Positions 17,954 to 25,620 of a stretch of DNA of 28,286 bases are shown one piece after another. This DNA comes from Ignavibacteriota bacterium (GTDB lineage: Bacteria > Bacteroidota > Ignavibacteria > Tepidaquicellales > Tepidaquicellaceae). The DNA lies in contig PMIW01000036.1 of assembly GCA_003158365.1 (NCBI GenBank), positions 1-28,286 on the forward strand, given 5' to 3'. Numbering within the stretch: the first letter of the stretch is position 1; each line of letters opens with the position of its first letter. The notes under the pieces are model-generated. The model saw nothing but the letters and a program-made list of their open reading frames with translations. It was not told the origin of the DNA and ran no database searches. The translations under genes and the position numbers were made by a program.

Positions 17954-18014
17954 AAAAACGTCTGTCATTCCGGAATAAAAAACGTCTGTCATTCCGGCGG
18001 ATTTTAGACCGGAA
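17954..18014 (+). repeat. Two 20-bp direct repeats and REP-like palindrome (TGTCATTCCGG)
   Basis: Two identical 20-bp copies ending in GTCTGTCATTCCGG lie at 17954-17973 and 17978-17997. The second forms the left arm of a hairpin, TTCCGG (17992-17997) with CCGGAA (18009-18014). The TGTCATTCC start is shared with the palindrome at 28018-28046, suggesting a dispersed REP-like family. Confidence 0.6.
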
Positions 18015-18033
18015 CCAGCTACAACACAAGTGT

Positions 18034-18062
18034 AAAATCCCCGCTAATCCGGCGGGGATTTT
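18034..18062 (+). terminator. Rho-independent terminator after the outer-membrane protein gene
   Basis: A perfect 11-bp stem, AAAATCCCCGC (18034-18044) with GCGGGGATTTT (18052-18062), encloses a 7-base loop and is followed by further T residues (18063-18070). It ends the plus-strand transcript from 17028, and possibly from 15242. Confidence 0.9.
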
Positions 18063-18262
18063 TTTATTTTCTCACCGTTTTTAATCCACTTCTTATAATA
18101 CATTGTTTTTGTTATTGACATTATCAATTTGTATTTCCTATATTGCTAGAAGCCATAATTCAAGTCATCAAAAATCCGGACATACCCTCAATGGCTGAAA
18201 AAGTTATTTATCACAAGACTTATATATTTAAATTAATTTATTATTAATTTTAAATAAAACCG
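18063..18262. other. AT-rich intergenic stretch upstream of 18263
   Basis: With 17943-18062 this makes a 320-base gap between genes. The right-hand part holds no plausible gene. It should contain the promoter of the gene at 18263, since a terminator precedes it, but I see no clear -35/-10 pair or ribosome site. The last 60 bases are almost all A and T. Confidence 0.5.
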
Positions 18263-19627
18263 ATGAGGAAAATAATATTTACAACCATAATAATTATAAT
18301 TTCATCAACATTCATTTTCTCACAAACAAATAACAGTGGTGATACAATATCGCAATATGATTTTGACTATGCCATTCAAAACCAATTTACGAAAACAATA
18401 ACTGGGAAAACAAATAGTAGTATTGGAAGTTATGTTGAGGTTGAAGCAAAAAATCCAGAAGCCTCAATTTCTTACAATATAAATCTGGGTATGTTTTCTC
18501 TTTTATTAGTAAAAGCAAGCGGCGGCGTTTCTGATGGCTTTTTTACCTTATTTAAAAACTCAAGATTTAATTCAAATGTATCAGTAGATTTTCAATTTAA
18601 TGTATTATTCAATCCTTTTAATAAAAAAAGTATAACCTTTAACGATGAGGATTATACTCAATATACAAATAACTTAAATAATATCGAATTTTCAAAAAGA
18701 CAATATAATGCTTTTTTAAATTACAAATATAAATATATTTATAAAAAAAATACCGATGCAATAAAAATGCATCTGGATTCTTTAAAAATATTAATTGATA
18801 CGTTAACTTATATTAATGAATTTAGTCATTTATCACTTTATGAAAGAGACAGCATTAATTTTTTAATAGAAAACCTAAGTCTAAATCGCGATAGTTTGAG
18901 TAACGTTTTAACAAACTATCCCGATACTTCTGCTATGAGATATAACCTGAATAAAGATTTGGATAAAAGAACTGATGACAATAAATTAAACTTAAAATTA
19001 GAAGGTTTTCGCTTTGGTCTCTTTTCTATTGGGTATAAAATTAATAGAAAAGAATTCAAACATCTCGATACTTCATTAATATACAACGAACAACTAAGCA
19101 CAAAGAATTTTATTAGTCACGAATTAAGATTTCAATATTCTTTTTATAATTTTTCACCAATACCTAATGTGACATACTTTTATTGTTTTGGTACTAATTT
19201 AAATTATGATGATAACTTTTCAAATCTTCATGAAATTGAAATTACAGAAGAAGATATGTTAGGTCCAAATCCAGGAGACAGAAAGTCAGTAAAAAAATAT
19301 AATGCATATATGAATGAATATAAAATGGATATCAAATCAATGAGACTTTTCATTGATTATTATAAATACTTTTTCCCAGGTAATAATTTTGCTATTCATT
19401 TAAATTCGGACTATCATGTTATTGAAAAAGAAAGACCGTTATTTAACGCTACACTTGGAATATTATTTTGTTTAAAAAATAGTGACGATAAAAGTAAATC
19501 ACTAATAAACACTGAATTATATTATAATTTTTATGATATTTTTAATAATACAAGTTCATCCTACAGACTTTTTGAAAGAAATGAAGTTGGCATAAGATTC
19601 ACATTTCCTTATTTATTTTTAAATTAA
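18263..19627 (+). CDS. Exported protein of unknown function, strand-rich, AT-rich gene
   Basis: I do not recognise this 454-residue protein. It starts with a signal peptide (MRKIIFTTIIIIISSTFIFSQ, cleavage near residue 21). Residues about 40-110 look strand-rich. A central part, about 135-230, is charged and probably helical (long stretches rich in N, D, K, L and S, including KIHLDSLK-like segments). The last 200 residues return to alternating aromatic/hydrophobic strands (KLEGFRFGLFSIGYKINRKEF, HELRFQYSFYNFSPIP, NEVGIRFTFPYLFLN). The shape suggests an outer-membrane barrel with a helical insertion, which is inference. Base composition is clearly more AT-rich than in the neighbours at 15242-17942, and Asn, Lys and Ile are abundant, consistent with a fast-evolving or acquired gene. 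A small gene follows 12 bases downstream, then a terminator. Confidence 0.65.
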   Translation: MRKIIFTTIIIIISSTFIFSQTNNSGDTISQYDFDYAIQNQFTKTITGKTNSSIGSYVEVEAKNPEASISYNINLGMFSLLLVKASGGVSDGFFTLFKNSRFNSNVSVDFQFNVLFNPFNKKSITFNDEDYTQYTNNLNNIEFSKRQYNAFLNYKYKYIYKKNTDAIKMHLDSLKILIDTLTYINEFSHLSLYERDSINFLIENLSLNRDSLSNVLTNYPDTSAMRYNLNKDLDKRTDDNKLNLKLEGFRFGLFSIGYKINRKEFKHLDTSLIYNEQLSTKNFISHELRFQYSFYNFSPIPNVTYFYCFGTNLNYDDNFSNLHEIEITEEDMLGPNPGDRKSVKKYNAYMNEYKMDIKSMRLFIDYYKYFFPGNNFAIHLNSDYHVIEKERPLFNATLGILFCLKNSDDKSKSLINTELYYNFYDIFNNTSSSYRLFERNEVGIRFTFPYLFLN

Positions 19628-19639
19628 ATAAATTAAACT

Positions 19640-19831
19640 ATGGAAGACAAAGCAAAAACCAAGGAAACAGGGATAAAACTAAAACATTATGCTTTTTGCA
19701 AAGATGAAAGCATGGATGTTGGTCCGCGTCATGAAAATAAAAGTGATGCAATAATTGATGCAAATAATCACAAAAGAATTCCAGGAAAAGAAAGACATCG
19801 TGTTGATATTTACGATGTAGCTGAAGATTAA
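19640..19831 (+). CDS. Small hydrophilic protein of unknown function (63 residues)
   Basis: This short frame starts 12 bases after the stop of the upstream gene and ends 19 bases before a strong terminator, which is why I favour it over the overlapping antisense frame. The protein is charged and soluble (KHYAFCKDESMDVGPRHENK, KRIPGKERHRVDIYDVAED), with four His, one Cys and no signal peptide or membrane segment. No known domain is evident and no Shine-Dalgarno sequence precedes it. It could be a non-coding 3' region; the tight spacing makes a second gene of a two-gene transcript more likely. Confidence 0.45.
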   Translation: MEDKAKTKETGIKLKHYAFCKDESMDVGPRHENKSDAIIDANNHKRIPGKERHRVDIYDVAED

Positions 19832-19850
19832 GATCCTTTTTCATTGTTCT

Positions 19851-19887
19851 CTCGTTCCCAAACTAAGTTTGGGAACGAGTTTTTTTT
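19851..19887 (+). terminator. Rho-independent terminator after the 18263-19831 pair
   Basis: A perfect 13-bp stem, CTCGTTCCCAAAC (19851-19863) with GTTTGGGAACGAG (19867-19879), has a 3-base loop and an 8-base T tract (19880-19887). No matching A tract precedes it, so it serves the plus strand only. The stem itself looks like a small dispersed palindrome, and part of it (CGTTCCCA) recurs near 20924. Confidence 0.88.
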
Positions 19888-19896
19888 ATAATATTC

Positions 19897-20874
19897 CTAA
19901 AACACCTTCTTCCACACGTGGCAATACGGCTCGTGACCGTTTTTTGAATAATACTCCTGATGGTATTCTTCCGCTTTCCAGAATGTTGTGGCTTTCTTTA
20001 AAGTCGTGGCAACTTTATAGCCCTTATCGCTCAAAGTTTTAATCAGCTTCTCGTCAGTTGCTTTCTGATTATCGTCGAGATAAAATATTTCGGATAGATA
20101 CTGCTCGCCGATATCCGGACCCTGCCCGTCTGTCTGAGTGAAATCGTGAATTTCAAAAAACAGCTTTGCCAAATCCTCGTATGAAGTCTGCGATGGGTCG
20201 AATGTCACCTCCATTGCTTCCACGTGCCCTGTAGTGCCCGAGCATACCTCTTTGTAAGTCGGATTGTCCTTATGCCCGCCGATATATCCAACCTGAGTCG
20301 AAACCACTCCCTTGGCTTTCTGGAAATAATATTGCACTCCCCAGAAACATCCTCCCGCAAAAATTGCTTTATCTGTTTTCACTTCTGTGTTATTCACGTT
20401 TGCACTATCCTTTATAAATTTTAATGAAATTGAATTCACGCAATATCTTGTATCCTTTGCCGTCATATGCTCGCCTGTAAATACATGCCCGAGATGTGCT
20501 CCGCAGTTATTGCATATTATTTCCGTACGCATTCCGTCTTTATCCGGAATCATTGTAACAGCACCCGGAATTGCATCATCGAAACTTGGCCATCCGCAAC
20601 CTGCATCGAACTTGCTGTCTGATTTGTAAAGAGGCGTGTTGCACCTCCTGCAGACATAAGTGCCTTTTTCGTAAAAGTTGTCGTACTCGCCCGTGAATGG
20701 TCTTTCCGTTCCTTTATTTATAATAACTCTTTCTTCTTCCGGCGTTAATTTATTGTAATTCATATTATTAGATTTTGCAGTATCCTGATTTTGTATCCCT
20801 GAATTCCTTAAACTTGACTGAAATATCCAGCCGGCAACCAAAAGGCTGAATAAGATTAAAACTACTAACTTCAT
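19897..20874 (-). CDS. msrAB: Exported bifunctional methionine sulfoxide reductase, MsrB-MsrA order
   Basis: The 325-residue protein repairs oxidised methionine in both sulfoxide stereoisomers. Residues 2-20 are hydrophobic (signal anchor or signal peptide), so it acts outside the cytoplasm. Residues about 40-155 are MsrB: zinc cysteines 75, 78, 121 and 124, GCGWPSF with resolving Cys93, and catalytic Cys145 in RYCVNS. Residues about 165-325 are MsrA: GGCFWG with catalytic Cys176, GYIGGH, GHVEAMEV and EYHQEYY, plus a candidate resolving Cys318 near the C-terminus. The B-then-A order is the reverse of Neisseria PilB and most MsrAB fusions. It follows dnaJ by 105 bases, a gap with a tandem repeat but no terminator, so some co-transcription with the chaperone genes is possible. 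It converges with the plus-strand terminator at 19851-19887. Confidence 0.95.
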   Translation of the reverse strand: MKLVVLILFSLLVAGWIFQSSLRNSGIQNQDTAKSNNMNYNKLTPEEERVIINKGTERPFTGEYDNFYEKGTYVCRRCNTPLYKSDSKFDAGCGWPSFDDAIPGAVTMIPDKDGMRTEIICNNCGAHLGHVFTGEHMTAKDTRYCVNSISLKFIKDSANVNNTEVKTDKAIFAGGCFWGVQYYFQKAKGVVSTQVGYIGGHKDNPTYKEVCSGTTGHVEAMEVTFDPSQTSYEDLAKLFFEIHDFTQTDGQGPDIGEQYLSEIFYLDDNQKATDEKLIKTLSDKGYKVATTLKKATTFWKAEEYHQEYYSKNGHEPYCHVWKKVF

Positions 20875-20941
20875 TTTTTTAATTATTAAAACAAACTCAT
20901 GGAAATTAAAGTTTGGTCATTCGTTCCCACCCTCCGTGGCG

Positions 20942-20986
20942 GACTCTAAAGACTCTACGGACTCAATAGACTCTACAGACTAACTA
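20942..20986. repeat. Tandem repeat of a 9-bp unit (GACTCTAVR), five copies
   Basis: Consecutive 9-mers are GACTCTAAA, GACTCTACG, GACTCAATA, GACTCTACA and a decayed GACTAACTA. The last unit overlaps the TAG stop of dnaJ (20980-20982), so the repeat starts exactly where dnaJ translation ends. Confidence 0.75.
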
Positions 20987-22140
20987 AACACACTCTTAAA
21001 AAAAGTCTTATCATCCTTATCCTTGCTTTTTTTCGGATTAAAATTTTCCGATTTGGAAAGTTCTTTCAGAAGTTCTTTTTCCTTTGCCGTGGTTTTCTTT
21101 GGCGTGATTATATTCACTTTCACAAGCTGGTCTCCCCTGCCGTATCCGTTCAGGTGCTTGATGCCTTTATCCTTCATCCTCAAAACACTTCCTGCCTGCG
21201 TACCGGGTTCCACTTTCAGTTTTGCTTTACCTTTTAAAGTCGGCACAACTGCTTCTACTCCCATTACCGCATCGGGAAAACCTATTTCGAGTTCGTAAAT
21301 TATATCATCATTCAGACGTGTGAAATATTTATGCAGAGCTTCTTCGATGAATACAAGCAGGTCTCCGTTTTCCCCGCCCCTGATTCCCGCATTACCCTGT
21401 CCGCGCAAGGGAATGTAGTTTCCTTCGACAACTCCTGCCGGAATATTTACTTTTATAGTCGCTTCGGCTTTCACCCTGCCTTCACCTGAACAGTCGGGAC
21501 AGCGCTCTTTAACTACACGTCCTTCACCGTTGCAGTGCGTGCACTGGGTTACATTAATGAACTGTCCGAATATCGAGCGTGTTGCCTGCCTTATTTCTCC
21601 CGTGCCGTTGCAGTATGTACAGGCCGCATATCCGCTTCCTGCTTTTGCACCCGAACCTCCGCAGGTCTCGCAGTGTTTGTATTTTTTTACTTTTAAAGTT
21701 TTCTCAATTCCGTCAGCAATTTCTTCGAGCGTTAGTTTCAGATTCACTTTCAAATCCGAACCCTGCATTCCGCGTGAACGGCTGCCTCTGCGTGAAGAAG
21801 AACTTCCGCCGAAGAAATCATCGAATATGCTTCCACCGCCGCCGAACCCGCCGAATATATCGCTGAAATGCGAGAATATATCATTGATGTTATCGAATCC
21901 CTGGAAGCCGGTCGAATCGACTCCCTTATGCCCGAACTGGTCGTATCGCTGGCGCTTCTGAGTATCTGAAAGCACTTCATATGCCTCTGCACATTCCTTG
22001 AACTTTTCTTCTGATTCTTTATTACCCGGATTCCGGTCAGGATGATATTGCATGGCGAGCTTCCTGTACGAAGATTTTATCTCATCACCTGATGCGTTTT
22101 TATTCACTCCCAGTATTTCGTAATAGTCGCGTTTAGTCAT
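20980..22140 (-). CDS. dnaJ: Chaperone protein DnaJ (Hsp40)
   Basis: This DnaJ has 386 residues from ATG 22140. The J domain (1-70) carries HPD at 33-35, needed to stimulate DnaK ATPase. A Gly/Phe-rich linker (about 78-115) follows, then four CxxCxGxG zinc motifs (157-164, 174-181, 200-207, 214-221) and the C-terminal substrate-binding domain. It is a full type I DnaJ. I choose MTKRDYYEIL as the start; a longer frame from 22188 only adds 16 residues that re-read the end of grpE. The ATG lies inside the last codons of grpE (8-base overlap), with an AGAAG-like purine stretch before it, so translation is coupled. It works in the cytoplasm with GrpE and a DnaK encoded elsewhere. Confidence 0.96.
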   Translation of the reverse strand: MTKRDYYEILGVNKNASGDEIKSSYRKLAMQYHPDRNPGNKESEEKFKECAEAYEVLSDTQKRQRYDQFGHKGVDSTGFQGFDNINDIFSHFSDIFGGFGGGGSIFDDFFGGSSSSRRGSRSRGMQGSDLKVNLKLTLEEIADGIEKTLKVKKYKHCETCGGSGAKAGSGYAACTYCNGTGEIRQATRSIFGQFINVTQCTHCNGEGRVVKERCPDCSGEGRVKAEATIKVNIPAGVVEGNYIPLRGQGNAGIRGGENGDLLVFIEEALHKYFTRLNDDIIYELEIGFPDAVMGVEAVVPTLKGKAKLKVEPGTQAGSVLRMKDKGIKHLNGYGRGDQLVKVNIITPKKTTAKEKELLKELSKSENFNPKKSKDKDDKTFFKSVFS

Positions 22141-22729
22141 TTTTCTCTTCTTTATTTTCTTCTGATTTCGGTACTTCTGCAGATACAAGCACTTTGGCGT
22201 GTTTAATAACTTTGTCTTTTAAAAAATATCCCTTTTCAACCACCTCTATTACAGTGTTCGGTTTCACATCTTTCTTCGGCACCTGCATAAGTGCATCGCA
22301 TAAATTAACATCGAATTCTTTTCCAAGCACTTCCATTTCTTTCAGTCCTTCTTTTTTCAGTACCTTTTCCAGTTTATTGAACATAAGTTCAACACCTTTT
22401 TTCAGTGTTTCGAAATCTTTCGTCTCCCCTTTTTCAATCGAATCCAGCGAGCGGCTGAAATCATCGTAAACAGGGAGAAGCTGTCTTAAAAGATGTTCCG
22501 ATGCATATTTAAAATAATTGGAAACTTCACCTTCAGTCCTTTTCTTGTAATTTTCGAATTCGGCTGCTTTCCTCAGAAGTGTATCCCTGTATGTTTCGAC
22601 TTCCATTTTCAGTTTATTAATTTCATCCGCTTCCTGCTGTACGGGTGCTGATTCGGACATTTGTTCTTCACTGTTATCCTTGATTTTTATTTCCTTTTTT
22701 TCGTCTTTGTGTTTTTCGTGTTTATTCAT
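22133..22729 (-). CDS. grpE: Nucleotide exchange factor GrpE
   Basis: This is the 198-residue cofactor that releases ADP from DnaK. The first 40 residues are a charged, disordered tail (KHEKHKDEKKEIKIKD). A long coiled-coil helix follows (about 35-85, EADEINKLKMEVETYRDTLLRKAAEFENYKKRTEGEV), and the C-terminal beta domain includes LMQVPKKDVKPNTVIEVVEKGYFLKDKVIKHAKVLVS. It sits between hrcA (74-base gap) and dnaJ (8-base overlap) in the usual order hrcA-grpE-dnaJ. dnaK, often in the middle of such clusters, is absent from the window. Confidence 0.95.
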   Translation of the reverse strand: MNKHEKHKDEKKEIKIKDNSEEQMSESAPVQQEADEINKLKMEVETYRDTLLRKAAEFENYKKRTEGEVSNYFKYASEHLLRQLLPVYDDFSRSLDSIEKGETKDFETLKKGVELMFNKLEKVLKKEGLKEMEVLGKEFDVNLCDALMQVPKKDVKPNTVIEVVEKGYFLKDKVIKHAKVLVSAEVPKSEENKEEKND

Positions 22730-22748
22730 AAATTTATTTATACTTTTC

Positions 22749-22767
22749 TAATATTTTAAAAATATTA
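22749..22767. promoter_or_regulatory. 19-bp AT palindrome between hrcA and grpE
   Basis: TAATATTTT and AAAATATTA flank a single central base, making a perfect inverted repeat 20-38 bases before the grpE start. It lacks the GCACTC/GAGTGC core of CIRCE, so it is not the usual HrcA operator. It could be a weak hairpin or another regulator site; chance is possible given the AT content. Confidence 0.25.
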
Positions 22768-22803
22768 TGCTTTAAATTTTTTTTGAATGGAATATCTTCC
22801 GAA

Positions 22804-23838
22804 TTATTTCTCCGAAATTAATTTCGAAGTATATTCAATCAGAGAAATCATTTTTTTGTAATTCATTCTCTTCGGACCTATTATTCCTATTTTACCTTTG
22901 ATTTCACCGAAGCTGTATGATGTACAGACTACACTGTAATCTTTCAGTTTCTTCTCCCGGTTTTCGGCACCGATTGAAATCGAAATTTCATTTTTCCCTT
23001 TTCCCGGTTTCTGGAAAATATGCACGACAAGATTTTTGTCTTCCGTAAGGTCAATTATACTTTTGAAATTTTTCGGGTCGTCGAATTCGGGCTGGGTTAT
23101 TATATCCCCCGTACCGCCGACGAAAATCTTTCTTCCTTTTTCCTCGTCGTAATATAATTTATCGATGGAGTTCATAAACATCTGAATCAGCTCAGGCTCT
23201 TTGTATTTATAGTCCGTCACCCTCTCTTCGAATGTTTCCCTGATTTCTTTAAGTGTCAGCCCCTGCAATCTCTCATTCAGAAAGGCAGCAAGGCTGTCGA
23301 GCTTGTCGCGTGAAATCTCGCTTTCTACTTCCATCATAACCGTGCGTACATAACCCGATTTAATATTCAGCACAACAAGAATTTTTTTCGAGGAGATGCT
23401 TATCAGTTCCAGCTTTTCGAATATCCCCGTGCTTAAAAACGGCTGTGTTACAACTGCAAGCTGGTGTGAAATTTTTCCGAGTATCCTCGATGTTTCCAGG
23501 AATAAATCTTCATTATCCAGTACTGAGGTTTTTGAATCTTCAATCTTTGACTTTATGAATTTAATTTCAGATTTATTGAGCGCTTCTTTATTCATCAGTG
23601 AATCTACATAAAACCGGTATCCCTTATCTGTCGGTTTTCTTCCCGCAGATGTATGCGGTGTCTCAAGCAAATTCAAATCCTCAAGATCGCTCATCACGTT
23701 TCTGATAGTGGCAGATGAAAGATTCAAATCCGTCTGCATGGAGATTTCCCTCGACCCCACGGGCAGTGCATACTTGATGAAGTTCTCAACAATGTATCTT
23801 AAAATCTCTTTTTCTCTGTTTGATAGATTTTCCTGCAT
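22804..23838 (-). CDS. hrcA: Heat-inducible transcription repressor HrcA
   Basis: This 344-residue regulator represses chaperone genes by binding CIRCE operators. The N-terminal winged helix (1-75) reads LSNREKEILRYIVENFIKYALPVGSREIS ... SSATIRNVMSDLEDLNLLETPHTSAGRKPTDKGYRFYV, the most conserved part of the family. The GAF-like and insertion domains follow (about 90-330), ending with the typical YSFGEIKGKIGIIGPKRMNYKKMISLIEY. It heads the hrcA-grpE-dnaJ run. I found no CIRCE inverted repeat near it, so its operator is probably at dnaK or groES elsewhere. The gap of 57 bases to the nitrilase gene upstream could hold a promoter. Confidence 0.95.
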   Translation of the reverse strand: MQENLSNREKEILRYIVENFIKYALPVGSREISMQTDLNLSSATIRNVMSDLEDLNLLETPHTSAGRKPTDKGYRFYVDSLMNKEALNKSEIKFIKSKIEDSKTSVLDNEDLFLETSRILGKISHQLAVVTQPFLSTGIFEKLELISISSKKILVVLNIKSGYVRTVMMEVESEISRDKLDSLAAFLNERLQGLTLKEIRETFEERVTDYKYKEPELIQMFMNSIDKLYYDEEKGRKIFVGGTGDIITQPEFDDPKNFKSIIDLTEDKNLVVHIFQKPGKGKNEISISIGAENREKKLKDYSVVCTSYSFGEIKGKIGIIGPKRMNYKKMISLIEYTSKLISEK

Positions 23839-23895
23839 TACTAAATTTTAAAGCAACTTTAAAGTTAATCAATTCATGAAAAATTATAAATCCAT

Positions 23896-24729
23896 TTATT
23901 TCAGATTATTTAAACTCCTGATAATAAAATCTTTATCCTCATCAAGAAAATGCCTTGCCTGCCTGCGCGCACGCTGTACCTCGAGCAAATCAATTTCCGC
24001 AAATATCAAATCCTCATCTATAATTTTTCCTTTTTGCACCACATTTCCTAAGGGGTCAATAATTTCACTTCCTCCCCAGAAATTTACGCCGTCTTCATAG
24101 CCGACGCGGTTGCAAAACACAAAATAAACAGACAGAAGCCTTGCAAAAGTTCTGTGCTGCTCGGAATTTATTTCATAATTCCTGAATTTATCTTTGTCGA
24201 ATCCAAGCCTTGTCGGTGATGCCGCTATTCCGAAAATAATTTTTGCACCATCCTGCGCGAGGACATACGGCAAAGTTAAATGCCACATGTCCTCACAAAT
24301 CAATATACCCGCTTTTCCAAATTTAGTTTCGAATGCATGCAAGTCTTTCCCTTTGGAAAAATACCTGAACTCCTCAAATATGCCGTATGTCGGAGGATAA
24401 ATTTTTCTCTGCGTTTTCTTAATTTCTCCTCCTGAAATATATGCTGAGGAATTAAAGACATTGAAATTATCATCCTCTTCCACGAATCCGCATATTATGG
24501 AAATCTCTTTGCTGATTTTTTTCAGCTTGCTGAGTTTCTCTGATTCTGCAGGGTTAACTGCTATTTCAAAATTTATATCCTTTAAACTGTATCCCGTTAA
24601 AGACAATTCTGGAAAAACTATAATATCGCATTTTCCTGCAATTGCTTTTTTACAGTACTCTATATGTTTTTCAATATTTTTATCAAGGTCGCCTAAAAAC
24701 GAACTGATTTGTGCGAGGGCAATTTTCAT
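23896..24729 (-). CDS. Carbon-nitrogen hydrolase (nitrilase superfamily), like the glutaminase domain of NAD+ synthetase
   Basis: The 277-residue enzyme has the nitrilase Glu-Lys-Cys triad: Glu41 in FPELSLTGY, Lys109 in RKIYPP and Cys145 in LICEDMW. The wording around these sites (PELSLTGYSLKD, ICEDMWH, VFCNRVGYEDGVNFWGGSEIIDP) resembles the N-terminal glutamine amidase domain of NadE, but the C-terminal ATP pyrophosphatase domain is missing. It could be a free glutaminase partner of a short NadE or a separate amidase. Its ATG directly abuts the stop of the glycosyltransferase gene, which overlaps nadB, so all three are co-translated. The link to nadB makes a role near NAD synthesis reasonable but unproven. 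Cytoplasmic; no signal peptide. Confidence 0.85.
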   Translation of the reverse strand: MKIALAQISSFLGDLDKNIEKHIEYCKKAIAGKCDIIVFPELSLTGYSLKDINFEIAVNPAESEKLSKLKKISKEISIICGFVEEDDNFNVFNSSAYISGGEIKKTQRKIYPPTYGIFEEFRYFSKGKDLHAFETKFGKAGILICEDMWHLTLPYVLAQDGAKIIFGIAASPTRLGFDKDKFRNYEINSEQHRTFARLLSVYFVFCNRVGYEDGVNFWGGSEIIDPLGNVVQKGKIIDEDLIFAEIDLLEVQRARRQARHFLDEDKDFIIRSLNNLK

Positions 24730-25620
24730 TTATTTGTAAATGAGTTTAGTAAATATTATTCTGAAAAATCCTGAAATCTTTAATCCGAGATATAAAAAGA
24801 AATGCAGGAAAGGATTGTAATTATTCTTTTTGAAATACAAAAGACAGTCATTGTTCCACGCTTTTATCATTCTGACCCTGTCCTTTAAAATACTTGTCCC
24901 TATTTTATGGAATACTTTTGCATCGGGATAAAAAATAATTTTATATCCGAGATTGTAAATCTGCTTGCAGGTGTCGATATCGTTAAAAAACATGAAAAAT
25001 CTCTCGTCGAGATAATTCATCTTTTTCAGCACATCCATTTTAATCATAAGCGCCGCTGCCATCGGCTGTTCGACTTCTGCTGTCACATCGTGGTCGAAGT
25101 ATCTCATTTTCCATCTTGCAAAAAATTTACTGCCCGAAAAAATTGCAGACAATCTGGAAATTTCAAAATACAAATCTAAATACCTTGGAAATGTCCTGCA
25201 GGAATACTGTACTTTCTTATTTCGCGTATATAACTGCGGTGCTACCGCACCCGCATTATCATGTTCTTTAAGGTAATCAACCATTTTCAGTAAAGCATCT
25301 TTCTTAACCTGCGTGTCGGGATTGAGAAGAAGCAAAAAATCACCTGTCGCAATTTTAATACCCTGGTTGCATCCTTTTGTAAATCCGTAGTTCTCGGTAT
25401 TCTTAATCAGCTTAACATTATGAGGGAAAACTTTAATAAAACTTTCCACTGCAGAGACAGTATTATCCATAGAATCGTTATCGACTACTATAGTTTCAAC
25501 ACTTAATACAGATTCGTTGTAATGCTGGCTGTAAATTGAACCGAGGCATTCCGCAATGTCCTCTTCACTGTTCCAGGTAACTATTACTACCGATACTTTA
25601 TTTTTATAAGTCTTGCTCAT
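24730..25620 (-). CDS. Family 2 glycosyltransferase
   Basis: This 296-residue GT-A fold enzyme probably adds a sugar from a nucleotide donor to a cell-surface glycan. The N-terminus has SVVIVTWNSEEDIAECLGSI and IVVDNDSMDNT. The metal-binding DxD equivalent is NPD at 100-102 (LLLLNPDTQ), and the acceptor-side acidic motif is FFNDIDTCKQIYNLGYKI (about 211-228), as in rhamnosyltransferase-like members. The last 40 residues are hydrophobic/basic (FLHFFLYLGLKISGFFRIIFTKLIYK), suggesting membrane association. Its ATG overlaps the nadB stop (ATGA) and its stop abuts the nitrilase start. The acceptor and sugar cannot be deduced. No other glycan genes are in the window. Confidence 0.92.
   Translation of the reverse strand: MSKTYKNKVSVVIVTWNSEEDIAECLGSIYSQHYNESVLSVETIVVDNDSMDNTVSAVESFIKVFPHNVKLIKNTENYGFTKGCNQGIKIATGDFLLLLNPDTQVKKDALLKMVDYLKEHDNAGAVAPQLYTRNKKVQYSCRTFPRYLDLYFEISRLSAIFSGSKFFARWKMRYFDHDVTAEVEQPMAAALMIKMDVLKKMNYLDERFFMFFNDIDTCKQIYNLGYKIIFYPDAKVFHKIGTSILKDRVRMIKAWNNDCLLYFKKNNYNPFLHFFLYLGLKISGFFRIIFTKLIYK

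Noticed and set aside
19638..19844. Minus-strand frame of 68 residues opposite the small gene
   Set aside because: It is a His/Phe/Leu-rich low-complexity translation running against the terminator; the plus-strand frame fits the gene spacing better.
20942..20986. CRISPR-like or iteron (origin) array
   Set aside because: Units are only 9 bp with no spacers, and no replication initiator gene or DnaA boxes are nearby.
21530..21961. Plus-strand 143-residue frame inside dnaJ
   Set aside because: It is a Cys/Pro/Ser-rich shadow of the DnaJ zinc-finger and Gly-rich coding region.
23839..23895. CIRCE operator before hrcA
   Set aside because: The only symmetry is ACTTTAAAGT; the conserved GCACTC/GAGTGC arms are absent.
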